The translations under genes and the position numbers were made by a program. DNA of 64,000 bases from an uncultured Lachnospira sp. (lineage in GTDB: Bacteria; Bacillota; Clostridia; Lachnospirales; Lachnospiraceae). The notes below the pieces were generated by a model. That model saw nothing but the letters and a program-made list of their open reading frames with translations. It did not search any database and was not told the origin of the DNA. Each line of letters begins with the position of its first letter. The stretch's first letter is position 1. Positions 42,982 to 52,119 of this stretch are shown here, piece after piece. The DNA is taken from the NCBI GenBank assembly GCA_910585095.1, contig CAJUBU010000009.1, forward strand, positions 62,001 through 126,000, read 5' to 3'.

Positions 42982-44010
42982 ATGGTTACAGTAACATTAG
43001 GAAGTACACAAATCACTGTAAATAAAAATGGCTTTGGCGCTTTGCCAATACAAAGAATAAGTAAAGAAGATGCAAAAAAGCTGTTAATAAAAGCGTATAA
43101 AGCAGGCATCACATTTTTTGATACAGCACGATTTTATACAGACAGTGAGGAAAAAATAGGGTATGCACTGAGCGATATAAGAGATAAAATCTATATTGCA
43201 ACCAAGACAGCTGCTCAAAATGCGGATGCATTTTGGAAAGATTTAGAGGTTAGTTTACACAATTTAAAAACAGATTATATTGATATATATCAGTTTCACA
43301 ATCCCTCTTTTTGTCCAAAGCCCGATGATAAAACAGGACTTTATGAGGCAATGCTGGAAGCGAAAGAACAGGGAAAGATAAGGCATATTGGAATTACAAA
43401 CCATAGACTAAGTGTCGCTTTTGAAGCGGTTGAGTCGGGATTGTATGAAACCTTACAATTTCCTTTTAGCTATCTGGCAAATAAAAAAGAGCAAGAACTT
43501 GTGGCAGCTTGCAAAGAGAAGAATATGGGATTTATAGCAATGAAAGCTCTTTCAGGCGGATTAATTACAAATTCCAAAGCTGCCTATGCCTATTTGGCAG
43601 ATTATAAGAATGTGCTTCCAATATGGGGTGTTCAAAGAGAATCAGAACTTGATGAATTTATTGATTATATTGATCATCCGCCAGTGATGACAGATGATAT
43701 AAAAATGATTATTGATAAGGATAAAAAACAGCTTGCAGGAAATTTTTGCAGGGGCTGTGGTTACTGTGTTTCATCATGTCCTGTAGGCATAGAAATTAAT
43801 AACTGTGCTAGAATGTCGCTGCTCTTGAGGCGTTCGCCTTCTGAATTGCAGCTTACACCAGAAGTTCAGGAAAAAATGCGCAAAATTGAAAAGTGTTTTA
43901 AATGTGGAAAATGTGCATCCAATTGTCCTTATGGTCTTGATACGCCAAAGTTATTGCAGGAAAATTATAAGGATTATATGGAAGTGCTTGCAGGAAAAAA
44001 GATAGAGTGA
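42982..44010 (+). CDS. Aldo/keto reductase with C-terminal ferredoxin-type domain
   Basis: 342 residues. An N-terminal aldo/keto reductase barrel (~1-245) has GFGALPIQRI, FFDTARFYTDSEEKIG with the catalytic Asp and Tyr, IYIATKTA with Lys, and YQFHNP with His. The C-terminal part carries two 4Fe-4S motifs, CRGCGYCVSSCPVG (~254-267) and CFKCGKCASNCPYG (~310-323). Such fusions occur in anaerobes and probably move electrons between NAD(P)H-linked carbonyl reduction and a ferredoxin. The substrate is unknown. GAAAGGA precedes ATG 42982. It stands alone, followed by a strong terminator. Confidence 0.85.
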   Translation: MVTVTLGSTQITVNKNGFGALPIQRISKEDAKKLLIKAYKAGITFFDTARFYTDSEEKIGYALSDIRDKIYIATKTAAQNADAFWKDLEVSLHNLKTDYIDIYQFHNPSFCPKPDDKTGLYEAMLEAKEQGKIRHIGITNHRLSVAFEAVESGLYETLQFPFSYLANKKEQELVAACKEKNMGFIAMKALSGGLITNSKAAYAYLADYKNVLPIWGVQRESELDEFIDYIDHPPVMTDDIKMIIDKDKKQLAGNFCRGCGYCVSSCPVGIEINNCARMSLLLRRSPSELQLTPEVQEKMRKIEKCFKCGKCASNCPYGLDTPKLLQENYKDYMEVLAGKKIE

Positions 44011-44111
44011 TGTAAATAATCTTTATTAAATGTAAAAAGCATATTATTATCAATAGAGTGAAAATGATTTTTTATATAAAAATATTTAAATTGATAAGAT
44101 AAAAAAATAAA

Positions 44112-44157
44112 AAGCTGTTAAGATTGAAAAGATGGTATTTTCAGTCTTGGCAGCTTT
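44112..44157. terminator. Bidirectional terminator between aldo/keto reductase and SIR2-like genes
   Basis: AAGCTGTTAAGATTGAAAA (44112-44130) pairs with 44138-44156 over 19 positions including three G-U pairs. T-rich sequence on the right and A-rich sequence on the left give it function on both strands. Confidence 0.75.
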
Positions 44158-44237
44158 ATTTATAAATGTTTTTTTGATTGTGTTATAATGTTTCTGTTAT
44201 TAATTATTAAAGTATAATTTTTATTGTTATATTGGAA

Positions 44238-45524
44238 TTAGGAAATACTATTTTCATATAAAATATTTGTAAATATTTGTAAATTTTCTTCTTTGCTTTT
44301 ACTACCATCAATTGTTACTACTTTAAAATTGGGACATTTTTCGGAAGTTAATCTAAATAGTGAAAGTATTTCTTTTTTGCTTGCTTCTTCATTTTTATTA
44401 TCATTTTTTTCTTTATATTTTATATAAATAGTTTCTTTTAGATTTTCATTATCTTCTATATATGACTTTAAAATTGTATTTATATGATTATCGTCACAAT
44501 TAATTTTATACCCTAAGATAATAAGTCGATTAGCATTCTTTAAAAATTTTAACATTTTAGAATATTCTTCTATTTGTGTTTTATCAATTACTGGTTTTAT
44601 TCCACTTTGTATGAATATGTAAGGAAAATAAATGTCATTGTTGGGTAATATTTGAGATTGATTGTTTTTAAGATTTTTTTCTATTATACTGTAAATTTTT
44701 AATTCATAAGGTGATTCAAACCAGCCTATTCTTCCATGTATATAAGCAATATTGTCATCATTTATTTCAGCAATTTCAGAACATAAAGGTGTATAATTGG
44801 TGGTAATAACAGTGATATTATTACTTCCTATTTTGTCTTTATAGTTTTTTAATGCTTTGTAATAGCTGTTAGTATCTTTATTTTTTTGACAGAATGTTTT
44901 GAATTTTTTTAGTACTTCTTGTGGATTATTAAGGATGGTTGTATAATATTCATTTGTTAATGTGGATTGATAATATTCATTTTCAGAATATATCTTACTT
45001 ACAAGTGACAAATATGCTCTTGTATAACAGAAAATAACATCCCAAAATTTATGTGGACCAAGAGCCAAAGGGCAAATAATAGTATGAAATTTTTCATCAA
45101 TTAATCCCATATAACTTGTATATTTTTCAATTAGTTCATAACCACTTTTTTTAAGTTGTTTTTTACTTCTTTTTTTTATAATATGTTTTTGTAATTCTTG
45201 TTCCACTTTACTATTAAACTTTTCTTGTGTGGTAAAGTCACTATACATAAAGTCTTCTAAAAATTGCTTTTTAATTGATGATTTTAGCAATACTTTCTCG
45301 GGAAATTTTAAATGACAATTTTGTGGAGAAGGATACCATTTTTTCTTTTCATCATCTAATTGTTTTACCATATCCATGTAAAAATTTTTTACACTGGTAT
45401 TCATTATGTCATTTTTTAATCCAACTACATTTTTAGCAAAATCTATGCCATTACAAAGATTAAAATCTACTTCTGTACCTGCACCAAATAAAAAGCAGGT
45501 CTTTTTAGAATCATTTTTGCTCAT
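44238..45524 (-). CDS. SIR2-like domain protein, possible defence NADase
   Basis: 428 residues. The SIR2-like Rossmann motifs are present: TCFLFGAGTEVDFNLCNG (~9-26) for NAD binding, VITTNYTPLCSEI (~240-252) with the catalytic-type Asn, YIHGRIGWF (~260) with the His, and ILGYKINCDDNHINTIL near the C-terminus. Proteins of this group (SIR2_2-like) act as NAD-degrading effectors in several anti-phage systems. Here no second domain or obvious partner is visible, and the middle ~150 residues are unassigned. It is A/T-rich and lies in a gene-poor region with repeats, which fits an acquired element. GGAGT is nine bases before the ATG. Defence role is inference. Confidence 0.65.
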   Translation of the reverse strand: MSKNDSKKTCFLFGAGTEVDFNLCNGIDFAKNVVGLKNDIMNTSVKNFYMDMVKQLDDEKKKWYPSPQNCHLKFPEKVLLKSSIKKQFLEDFMYSDFTTQEKFNSKVEQELQKHIIKKRSKKQLKKSGYELIEKYTSYMGLIDEKFHTIICPLALGPHKFWDVIFCYTRAYLSLVSKIYSENEYYQSTLTNEYYTTILNNPQEVLKKFKTFCQKNKDTNSYYKALKNYKDKIGSNNITVITTNYTPLCSEIAEINDDNIAYIHGRIGWFESPYELKIYSIIEKNLKNNQSQILPNNDIYFPYIFIQSGIKPVIDKTQIEEYSKMLKFLKNANRLIILGYKINCDDNHINTILKSYIEDNENLKETIYIKYKEKNDNKNEEASKKEILSLFRLTSEKCPNFKVVTIDGSKSKEENLQIFTNILYENSIS

Positions 45525-45606
45525 TTTAAGAATACTCCTTTTATATTTAGTTAAAATAAATTATTAATAATAAAGTAAATAATCTTTCATTTGTCTACAA
45601 TTATGC

Positions 45607-45801
45607 CTATACTAAAATAAAGTTAGTATCTTTAAAAATACTTTCAAAAGAGGTACGATGGCAGTAAGTGTTTTTTTGAAGTTGTGAAGGCATCAACATA
45701 TTCAATTCCATATTTGCATCAACATAAGCTCCAATAGGCTTCTCTTCAGGAAATCCATCAATAATGTTTTGTTCATTGATTTTGAGATTACCATCACACA
45801 T
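45607..45801 (-). pseudogene. Possible gene fragment, 64 codons
   Basis: A short reading frame upstream of the SIR2-like gene on the same strand, encoding NIIDGFPEEKPIGAYVDANM and LMPSQLQKNTYCHRTSFESI among others. It looks protein-like, with good codon variety, but it has no ribosome binding site and no recognisable complete domain. I consider it a remnant of a longer gene or a small unknown protein. Low confidence. Confidence 0.25.
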
Positions 45802-45993
45802 TTTGCATTTTTAAATAGCTATTTATTTTTTGCTAATCTTAAAAAGTTTTATTTTTTATGTCTTATTGTATTACTTTTGTAGAATTTTGTCAAAATTATT
45901 GATGTTAAAAAAATGATGCAAGTATTTATTAAAAGCTCAGGAAGAAGTTAGAATTATCTGTAAAAAAATGCTACAAAGTAGAAATAGGGTTAT

Positions 45994-46032
45994 AAGCAAG
46001 TGGTAAAATGGATTGTGAATATCTACTTGACT
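45994..46032. repeat. Short repeat related to the end of the 154-bp element, copy 1
   Basis: AAGCAAGTGG ... CTACTTGACTT with a middle GGATTGTGAATAT matches the last ~40 bases of the elements at 52972 and 56263. The arms CAAGTGG/CTACTTG pair. The 574-base gap 45802-46375 otherwise holds only the asnB terminator. Confidence 0.45.
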
Positions 46033-46158
46033 TTTGGTTTTAATATTGTCTAAGGTTTTTGAATTTAAATGTAAAATAAAAAGTAATAAAAATTTTAATA
46101 AAGGTAAATTTTATTATAGATGTTATTTATAATTTTGTGTTATTGAATGAAGGAAAAT

Positions 46159-46206
46159 AAGCCCCTAATATGGTACTTATAGTATAAAATCCATCTAAAG
46201 GGGCTT
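46159..46206 (-). terminator. Terminator downstream of asnB
   Basis: AAGCCCCT (46159-46166) and AGGGGCTT (46199-46206), with an inner ATGG/CCAT pairing. On the minus strand ATTTTCC follows. It lies ~170 bases past the asnB stop and may work on both strands. Confidence 0.5.
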
Positions 46207-46293
46207 TAAAAATTATATATTTTATTAAAGTGTAAAAAATTTTTTACATAGATAATTTATAGATAAAGTTAAAAATTAGTTGTTATAAGATTA

Positions 46294-46333
46294 TGAGCAA
46301 GAAGTGAAACGAATTGCAAATACCCGCTTGGCT
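46294..46333. repeat. Short repeat related to the end of the 154-bp element, copy 2
   Basis: GAGCAAGAAGTG, GAATTGCAAATA and CCGCTTGGCT line up with the 3' end of the 154-bp elements and with the copy at 45994. Confidence 0.4.
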
Positions 46334-46375
46334 ATATTTAGTCCAGATATAATTAGTTAAGTTATTATCCATTAT

Positions 46376-48235
46376 TTAAGATGAAGAATCTGCCGTTTTA
46401 CCATTATACCCGTTGCCAAAAAAGTTATTATACCATACAAGAAACATATACACAGTCCATATTTTTCTTGAATTATCTGCTTTTCCTTCTTTGTGGTCGT
46501 TTAGATAGTTCATAAGCACATTGGTATTAAAAAATGTGCTGGCAGCTTCGCTTGTAAATGCCTTTTTAATCATATTATAATATTTTTCATCTTTAATCCA
46601 AATACGAATTGGAACAGGAAATCCTAATTTTTTCTTTTCTGCAACCATATCTGGAAGATGGCGGTGTGCTGCCATTCGCATAGCATATTTTGTATTTTGT
46701 TTATTCACTTTGTACTTGGTAGGTATATGTCTTGCCACTTCAAATACTTTTTTATCCAAGAAAGGTACACGCACTTCCAAAGAGTGTGCCATACTCATTT
46801 TATCTGCCTTTAGAAGAATATCGCCAATCAGCCAAAAATTGATATCAATATATTGCATTTTTGTGACATCATCTTGATTTTTTACTTTATCATAATAAGG
46901 TTTTGTAAGCTCTGTGTGATGATATTTACCAGTAGGATTTTTTAATAGTTTGGCGCGTTCTTTTTCATTAAACATAAATGCGTTGCCAATAAATCGTTCC
47001 TCAACAGATTTGCTGGCACGAATTAAAAAGTTTTTCCCCTTAAACTTAAACGGCAGAATTTCTGCAAACTTTGCCAATGCTTTGCGCAAAACAGAAGGTA
47101 ATTTTTGAAAAGAAGCTAAATCGTGTGGTTCGTGGTATATGTTGTATCCTCCAAAAAATTCATCTGCGCCTTCGCCAGACAAGGCAACTTTAACATGGTC
47201 GGCGGCTGTTTGACTTACAAAATATAATGCAATAGCGGCAGGGTCAGCAAGGGGTTCATCCATATGATATAAAATTTTAGGGATGGCGTTCCAATATTCT
47301 TCACTTGAAACCAGTTTGCTGTAATTGTCAATCTTGATTTTATCAGAGAGTGATTTTGCATAGCTGATTTCATTATATTTGTCATAGTCAAAACCAACAG
47401 TAAATGTTTTGTCTCCATTAAAAACGGCAGCTACATAGCTAGAGTCCACGCCGCTTGAAAGAAAGGAACCTACTTCTACATCGCTTATTTTATGGTGTTC
47501 TACGGAATCAAGCATAGCGTTGTCAATCTCGTCAACCCAACAATCAAGGTCTTTAGACTCGTCCATATCAAATGTTGGTTCCCAGTATCGTTTAATATTT
47601 AATTTGCCATCATGGTAAGTCAAGCAAAAAGAAGGCATTAGTTTGTAGATTCCCTTGAAAAAAGTTTCCTCAAGTACAGAATATTGAAAGGTAAGATAAT
47701 TTTCTAAAGCGACAAGATTTACTTCTTTTTTATAAGCAGGGTGTTCAAGAATACTTTTGATTTCAGATGCATATATAAAATGTCCATTGGCTATGGTATA
47801 ATAAAATGGTTTAATTCCAAAAAAATCTCTGGCGGCAAAAACAGTTTCTTTTACGCTGTCCCATATAACAAATGCAAACATTCCGCGAAGTTTGCACAGC
47901 ATATCCTCACCATATTCTTCATAGGCATGTATAAGAACTTCAGTGTCTGCATTGTTGGTAAATACATGTCCTTTTTCAATCAATTCCTGTCTTAATTCCT
48001 GATGATTATAAATTTCACCATTAAAAGTAATTACAATTGTTTTATCTTCATTAAACATTGGCTGACTGCCATTATCTAAATCAATAATACTTAAACGTCG
48101 AAATCCCATAGATATCTTTTCATCAATATATTGACCAGCGCTGTCAGGACCTCTATGAACAATTTTATCTATCATGTTCGTAAGAACCTCGCTGCCATTC
48201 TCTAAATAACCCGTAAATCCTGCAAATCCACACAT
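46376..48235 (-). CDS. asnB: Asparagine synthetase (glutamine-hydrolysing)
   Basis: 619 residues. After the start Met comes the class II glutaminase nucleophile Cys2 (MCGFAGF), then IVHRGPDSAGQ and TFNGEIYNHQELR (~75-87). The synthetase half has the pyrophosphate loop SSGVDSSYVAAVF, ALSGEGADEFFGGY and the KADKMSMAHSLEVRVPFLD motif. It makes asparagine from aspartate, glutamine and ATP. Length is typical for the Firmicute AsnB/AsnO group. GGAGG is six bases before the ATG, and a promoter is visible at 48293-48321 on the minus strand. It stands alone. Confidence 0.93.
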   Translation of the reverse strand: MCGFAGFTGYLENGSEVLTNMIDKIVHRGPDSAGQYIDEKISMGFRRLSIIDLDNGSQPMFNEDKTIVITFNGEIYNHQELRQELIEKGHVFTNNADTEVLIHAYEEYGEDMLCKLRGMFAFVIWDSVKETVFAARDFFGIKPFYYTIANGHFIYASEIKSILEHPAYKKEVNLVALENYLTFQYSVLEETFFKGIYKLMPSFCLTYHDGKLNIKRYWEPTFDMDESKDLDCWVDEIDNAMLDSVEHHKISDVEVGSFLSSGVDSSYVAAVFNGDKTFTVGFDYDKYNEISYAKSLSDKIKIDNYSKLVSSEEYWNAIPKILYHMDEPLADPAAIALYFVSQTAADHVKVALSGEGADEFFGGYNIYHEPHDLASFQKLPSVLRKALAKFAEILPFKFKGKNFLIRASKSVEERFIGNAFMFNEKERAKLLKNPTGKYHHTELTKPYYDKVKNQDDVTKMQYIDINFWLIGDILLKADKMSMAHSLEVRVPFLDKKVFEVARHIPTKYKVNKQNTKYAMRMAAHRHLPDMVAEKKKLGFPVPIRIWIKDEKYYNMIKKAFTSEAASTFFNTNVLMNYLNDHKEGKADNSRKIWTVYMFLVWYNNFFGNGYNGKTADSSS

Positions 48236-48292
48236 ATGAATCCTCCATTTTTGTATTATCTGCTATTTTCATTATAACCTACAACTTTCCCG

Positions 48293-48321
48293 ATTATAGC
48301 AAAGAAAAATATGGTTTACAA
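48293..48321 (-). promoter_or_regulatory. asnB promoter
   Basis: On the minus strand TTGTAA (48321-48316), 17 bases, TATAAT (48298-48293), ~58 bases before the asnB start. Confidence 0.6.
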
Positions 48322-48419
48322 GAATAACATAAAAGAATTTTATAGATAAGGCAAATTATAGTGATATAAGGAAAATGTAGGAATCGTTATTTATTTAGAT
48401 TTGCATGGAAAAAACAAAA

Positions 48420-48449
48420 TTGACATTGATATATGTATAATGATATAAT
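48420..48449 (+). promoter_or_regulatory. Promoter upstream of the broken C39-like gene
   Basis: TTGACA (48420-48425), 18 bases, TATAAT (48444-48449). The very A/T-rich leader also contains a 9-bp hairpin, TTTATAAGT/ACTTATAAA (48491-48523). Confidence 0.65.
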
Positions 48450-48596
48450 TTACTAGTATTATAATATTTTAAATTAATTCTAATATAATGTTTATAAGTT
48501 TTATATATTTTTATACTTATAAATATAAAATAAACATAATTTTAATTAAAAATATAATTGTACCATAAATTTATTTATATAAAACGAGCAAACATT

Positions 48597-49370
48597 ATGA
48601 AAAATAAAAAATATATCATTATTTTTGTTGTAATGATAGTAATAGTTGCAGCAAGTGATATTGTTGAGATGGAAGAAGTTTGTCAAGAAGATGAAGAAAC
48701 ACAGGAACAGGATTATTCAGATATGTGGGAGATGCATCTGAGTATAGGTACTAGAGAAAGTAATCCACCTGATAATGATAAAGAGTTTATAACAAATCCT
48801 AATAATTATGAAAGTGGATATTAAGATAGTAAATATTATATGGTAGATGGTGGATTTATATATTACAATATTATGACTGATTTTACTGATGGTTTTGTAT
48901 GTGCGCCAACAGCCGCAACGAATTTATGTAAATATTGGTATCTTAGAGACCCCTCTAAATATGGTGATTTATTTTTAAATTGTTCATGGAATGATGTATT
49001 TTGGGAAATGTACAATAATATGGAGACAGATGAGGAAGGAACAGATTATCATAAAATAGCAGATGGATATAGACTCTTTTTTTATGATAGAGGATTAAGT
49101 TGTAGGGCATATTTATGTTATGGTACAAATAATGGAATACATGTTGCTGAAGAGTTGGATAATAATAGACCTTGTCATTTAAGTTTACATAATCATAAAA
49201 GGTATAGAAATCATAGTGTAGTTGCTTTAGGATACTCACAGTTTACATATTCTAATGGATATTGTAGTACTTATATAAGAATAGCAGATGGTTGGATAAA
49301 TTATCCTTCAAGATATGTTTGGGGACATTGTGCAGGAACATGGGATTATACAGTGGTTATACCAGATTAG
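48597..49370 (+). pseudogene. Secreted C39-like (papain-fold) peptidase, interrupted by one in-frame TAA
   Basis: Two open segments, 48597-48824 and 48825-49370, are in the same frame and are separated only by a TAA at 48822-48824. Upstream of the stop: a short signal or membrane segment (IIIFVVMIVIVAAS) and an acidic region ending NPNNYESGY. Downstream: DSKYYMVDGGFIYY and then a C39-like peptidase domain with the catalytic Cys in FVCAPTAATNLCKYWY, the His in RNHSVVALGYS and IRIADGWINYP. No frameshift or other stop is visible, so the gene is either recently inactivated, subject to readthrough, or affected by a sequencing error. If translated from ATG 48840 alone, the domain would lack its export signal. 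Confidence 0.7.
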
Positions 49371-49380
49371 AGGTGTAGTT

Positions 49381-49806
49381 ATGCAAAAGTATAAAAAATC
49401 AATTATAAATATTGTGTTATTTTTTATTGTAGTATTAATTATTTTTATTGTGATAACCTGCATCTATGCAAAGCAAGAGAAAAATTTTAAAGCAACTATA
49501 CGACAGGCAGAGGAAGTACACATTATGAGTGGAAATACAGGAGAGAGTATTTCATTATCAAAGGAAGATATAGAAAAACTTGCTAATAAAATAGATGAAA
49601 TTAATTTTAAACTTGTATTGTTTCCAAAGCAGTATGATGGCTGGTCATATAGAATTTTGTATAAAATAGGTGATACGGATTGGAGTATGCTATTTGGAGG
49701 AGGATTTATACAAATTGAACATGGTAGCAATAGCAAATATTATCAACGTAATCATGAATTGGAAGAATATATAGGAGCTATGTATAAGGAATTAGGTGGA
49801 AAATAG
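49381..49806 (+). CDS. Small membrane-anchored protein, unknown
   Basis: 141 residues. An N-terminal membrane helix (~8-29, IINIVLFFIVVLIIFIVITC) is followed by an extracytoplasmic domain with helical and beta segments (LSKEDIEKLANKIDEINFKL, GWSYRILYKIGDTDWSMLFG). I do not recognise the family. It starts 10 bases after the broken C39-like gene with AGAGGTG as ribosome site, so the two were probably one operon. This protein could be a partner or inhibitor of that peptidase, but nothing in the sequence shows it. Confidence 0.5.
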   Translation: MQKYKKSIINIVLFFIVVLIIFIVITCIYAKQEKNFKATIRQAEEVHIMSGNTGESISLSKEDIEKLANKIDEINFKLVLFPKQYDGWSYRILYKIGDTDWSMLFGGGFIQIEHGSNSKYYQRNHELEEYIGAMYKELGGK

Positions 49807-49847
49807 ACAAATTTTGAGAGATATTTTATTTATGACTGTATACTTAA

Positions 49848-49945
49848 GGGAGTCGGAGTAATCTGGCTCTCTTATATTATGCACAGCTTCATACAAAGGA
49901 AATATGCAGCTAAGGCGGTGCATGGGCGAGCGGAGAGCAGGGAAA
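49848..49945. other. Structured region upstream of the icd promoter
   Basis: GGGAGTC pairs with GGCTCTC (49848-49872). ATGCAC pairs with GTGCAT (49879-49922), with inner AGCT and CATA/TATG pairs. The sequence around GCTAAGG and GGCGAG resembles the infC leader at 62741-62770. It lies before the icd promoter, so it belongs to the upstream transcript or is a repeat. Confidence 0.3.
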
Positions 49946-49999
49946 GTTTCCTCTATTCAATATAGATGGAAAGTTTGTTATTTGATAAGGCTCTGATTA

Positions 50000-50028
50000 T
50001 TTACAAAACAAAAAAAATAATATATAAT
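50000..50028 (+). promoter_or_regulatory. icd promoter
   Basis: TTTACA (50000-50005), 17 bases, TATAAT (50023-50028), 37 bases before ATG 50065. Confidence 0.7.
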
Positions 50029-50064
50029 TACAACAATTATGTAAAAGTTTAGGAGGATTGTACA

Positions 50065-51273
50065 ATGGAAAAGATTAAGATGACAACGCCATTAGTTGAG
50101 ATGGATGGGGATGAGATGACTAGGATTCTTTGGAAGTTGATAAAAGATGAATTATTGACACCTTATATTGACCTTTATACAGAATATTATGATTTAGGGC
50201 TTGTCCATAGAAATGAGACAGACGATCAAGTGACAATTGATTCAGCCAACGCAACCAAAAAGTATGGTGTTGCAGTAAAATGTGCAACGATCACACCAAA
50301 TGCTGCAAGAATGACCGAGTATAATCTCAAAGAAATGTATAAAAGTCCTAATGGAACAATTCGTGCAATTCTTGATGGTACTGTATTTAGAGCGCCTATT
50401 ATTGTCAAGGGCATTGAGCCTTATGTAAAGACATGGAAGAAACCAATTACAATTGCAAGACATGCCTATGGTGATGTATATAAGGCTTCTGAGATGAAAA
50501 TTGCAGGTGCAGGCAAAGCAGAGCTGGTGTTTACAGACGAGCAGGGACAAGAGACAAGAGAGTTGATACATAATTTTAAGGGGGCAGGTATCTTACAGGG
50601 AATGCATAATCTTGAGGATTCCATTGAAAGTTTTGCAAGGAGCTGTTTTAATTTTGCGTTGGAGACAAAGCAAGATTTATGGTTTGCCACAAAGGATACA
50701 ATTTCTAAAAAATATGACCATACTTTTAAGGATATTTTTCAAGAAATATTTGATAAGGAATATGCAAAGCAGTTTAAAGATGCAAATATTGAGTATTTCT
50801 ATACATTAATAGATGATGCTGTTGCCAGAGTTGTCCGTTCGGAAGGCGGCTATATATGGGCATGTAAAAATTATGACGGAGATGTTATGAGTGATATGGT
50901 TGCCACAGCTTTTGGTTCTCTTTCTATGATGACATCTGTGCTTGTATCACCAGATGGCTATTATGAATATGAAGCTGCACATGGTACTGTTCAGAGACAT
51001 TATTATAAGCATCTTAAGGGGGAGGAAACATCAACAAATCCTCTTGCAACGATATTTGCGTGGACAGGGGCATTAAGAAAGCGCGGAGAACTTGACAATA
51101 TATCGGAATTGGGCATATTTGCTGATAAATTGGAACAGGCTTGCATAAATACCATAGAAAGTGGTAAAATGACAAAAGATTTAGCTCTTATAACGACATT
51201 AGACAATCCTATTACTTTAAATACAGAGAATTTTATTAAAGCTATTCGAGAAACATTAGATACTTTGTTATAA
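50065..51273 (+). CDS. icd: NADP-dependent isocitrate dehydrogenase, eukaryote-like homodimeric type
   Basis: 402 residues. The opening TPLVEMDGDEMTRILWKLIK, YYDLGLVHRNETDDQVT and the substrate segment KSPNGTIRAILDGTVFRAPI are those of the ~400-residue NADP-IDH subfamily found in eukaryotes and some Bacteria, different from E. coli Icd. IWACKNYDGDVMSDMVATAFGS includes the metal-binding Asp residues, and AAHGTVQRHY the cofactor loop. It converts isocitrate to 2-oxoglutarate for glutamate synthesis. AGGAGG precedes ATG 50065, and a good promoter lies 37 bases upstream. No other TCA gene is adjacent. Confidence 0.93.
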   Translation: MEKIKMTTPLVEMDGDEMTRILWKLIKDELLTPYIDLYTEYYDLGLVHRNETDDQVTIDSANATKKYGVAVKCATITPNAARMTEYNLKEMYKSPNGTIRAILDGTVFRAPIIVKGIEPYVKTWKKPITIARHAYGDVYKASEMKIAGAGKAELVFTDEQGQETRELIHNFKGAGILQGMHNLEDSIESFARSCFNFALETKQDLWFATKDTISKKYDHTFKDIFQEIFDKEYAKQFKDANIEYFYTLIDDAVARVVRSEGGYIWACKNYDGDVMSDMVATAFGSLSMMTSVLVSPDGYYEYEAAHGTVQRHYYKHLKGEETSTNPLATIFAWTGALRKRGELDNISELGIFADKLEQACINTIESGKMTKDLALITTLDNPITLNTENFIKAIRETLDTLL

Positions 51274-51313
51274 GACAAGGTTTGTCTGAACTATTGGTAT
51301 ATTATTGACATAA

Positions 51314-51372
51314 TTGTTTAACATGAGGATTATTATCTGTTGTTTAACATAAGGATTCTATCCGTTGTTTGG
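51314..51372 (+). repeat. 26-bp tandem repeat upstream of pgsA
   Basis: TTGTTTAACATGAGGATT ... CTG (51314-51339) is repeated as TTGTTTAACATAAGGATT ... CCG (51340-51364), followed by a third partial TTGTTTGG (51365-51372). Confidence 0.55.
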
Positions 51373-51429
51373 TCTTAATATTTGATAGTTTTATTCAATG
51401 TAAGGAGCGGATTCAGCGGAGGCAGATTA

Positions 51430-52026
51430 ATGAAATTTGAGTTTGAATTTGGCGATTTGTTTAAAATACCTAATATATTATGTTATATAAGAATTTTATT
51501 GGTACCATTGTTTCTGTATATTTTTTTTACAGCCGAAGAACCAAAAGATTATTATATTGCAACATCTGTTGTTATGATTTCGGGTGCAACCGATTTTTTG
51601 GATGGACAGATAGCCAGAAGATTTAATATGGTTACAGATTTAGGGAAACTTATTGACCCAATAGCGGATAAGCTGATGCAGCTGGCAATGGTAGTGGCAT
51701 TGACTTATGAGATTCAATATATGTATATATTGGTAATCTTATTTGTATTAAAAGAGTGTGTAACGTCCGTTGTGGGATTTATTGTATTAAAGACAGTAAA
51801 ACGCAGACTCAATGGTGCAAAATGGTATGGAAAAGTCTGCACAGCAGTCTTATATGCTGTTATGTTGATTTTGGTTGCTTTTCCACATGTGGATTTGGTA
51901 CTTCAGCGTTGTTTGTTAATTGTATGTGCTGCTGCATTAATTATGGCGTTTATTATGTATGTGCGATTATATATTATAATGATTTTGGATGCTGTTAAGG
52001 ACAGAAATGATAAGGTATTATATTAA
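51430..52026 (+). CDS. pgsA: CDP-diacylglycerol-glycerol-3-phosphate phosphatidyltransferase-like
   Basis: 198 residues with about six membrane helices. The CDP-alcohol phosphotransferase signature D-G-x2-A-R-x8-G-x3-D-x3-D is complete in DFLDGQIARRFNMVTDLGKL followed by IDPIADK (~61-88). PgsA makes phosphatidylglycerol phosphate, the precursor of phosphatidylglycerol and cardiolipin; related enzymes use other alcohols, so pgsA is the best but not the only reading. Start at ATG 51430 with GGAGG eight bases upstream. A short tandem repeat lies upstream. Confidence 0.82.
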   Translation: MKFEFEFGDLFKIPNILCYIRILLVPLFLYIFFTAEEPKDYYIATSVVMISGATDFLDGQIARRFNMVTDLGKLIDPIADKLMQLAMVVALTYEIQYMYILVILFVLKECVTSVVGFIVLKTVKRRLNGAKWYGKVCTAVLYAVMLILVAFPHVDLVLQRCLLIVCAAALIMAFIMYVRLYIIMILDAVKDRNDKVLY

Positions 52027-52095
52027 TTGTCTTGTGATTAAAAGTTGATTTTATGGCTAAACTGTACATAAAGGGGTTAAAAAGTATAGGGCTTC

Positions 52096-52119
52096 GTGTG
52101 AAAAATAAATTTTTTATAC
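52096..52119. repeat. Relative of the GTGTGAAAAAT hairpin
   Basis: GTGTGAAAAAT, AA, then ATTTTTTATAC: the arms pair with one mismatch or G-U. Downstream, at ~52140 and ~52240, are GAGTAAGAATGG and AAGCAAGAATGG, near-repeats of the ribosome-site region. The 233-base gap between pgsA and the next gene holds no gene. Confidence 0.35.

Noticed and set aside
48822..48824. Stop-codon reassignment or selenocysteine-like recoding at the TAA in the C39-like gene.
   Set aside because: The codon is TAA, not TGA, no recoding hairpin is seen, and other genes use TAA as a normal stop.
49848..49945. A second L20-type leader before icd.
   Set aside because: Local similarity around GCTAAGG and GGCGAG exists, but a good promoter at 50000-50028 follows it, so it is not in the icd mRNA, and the full leader structure is not matched.
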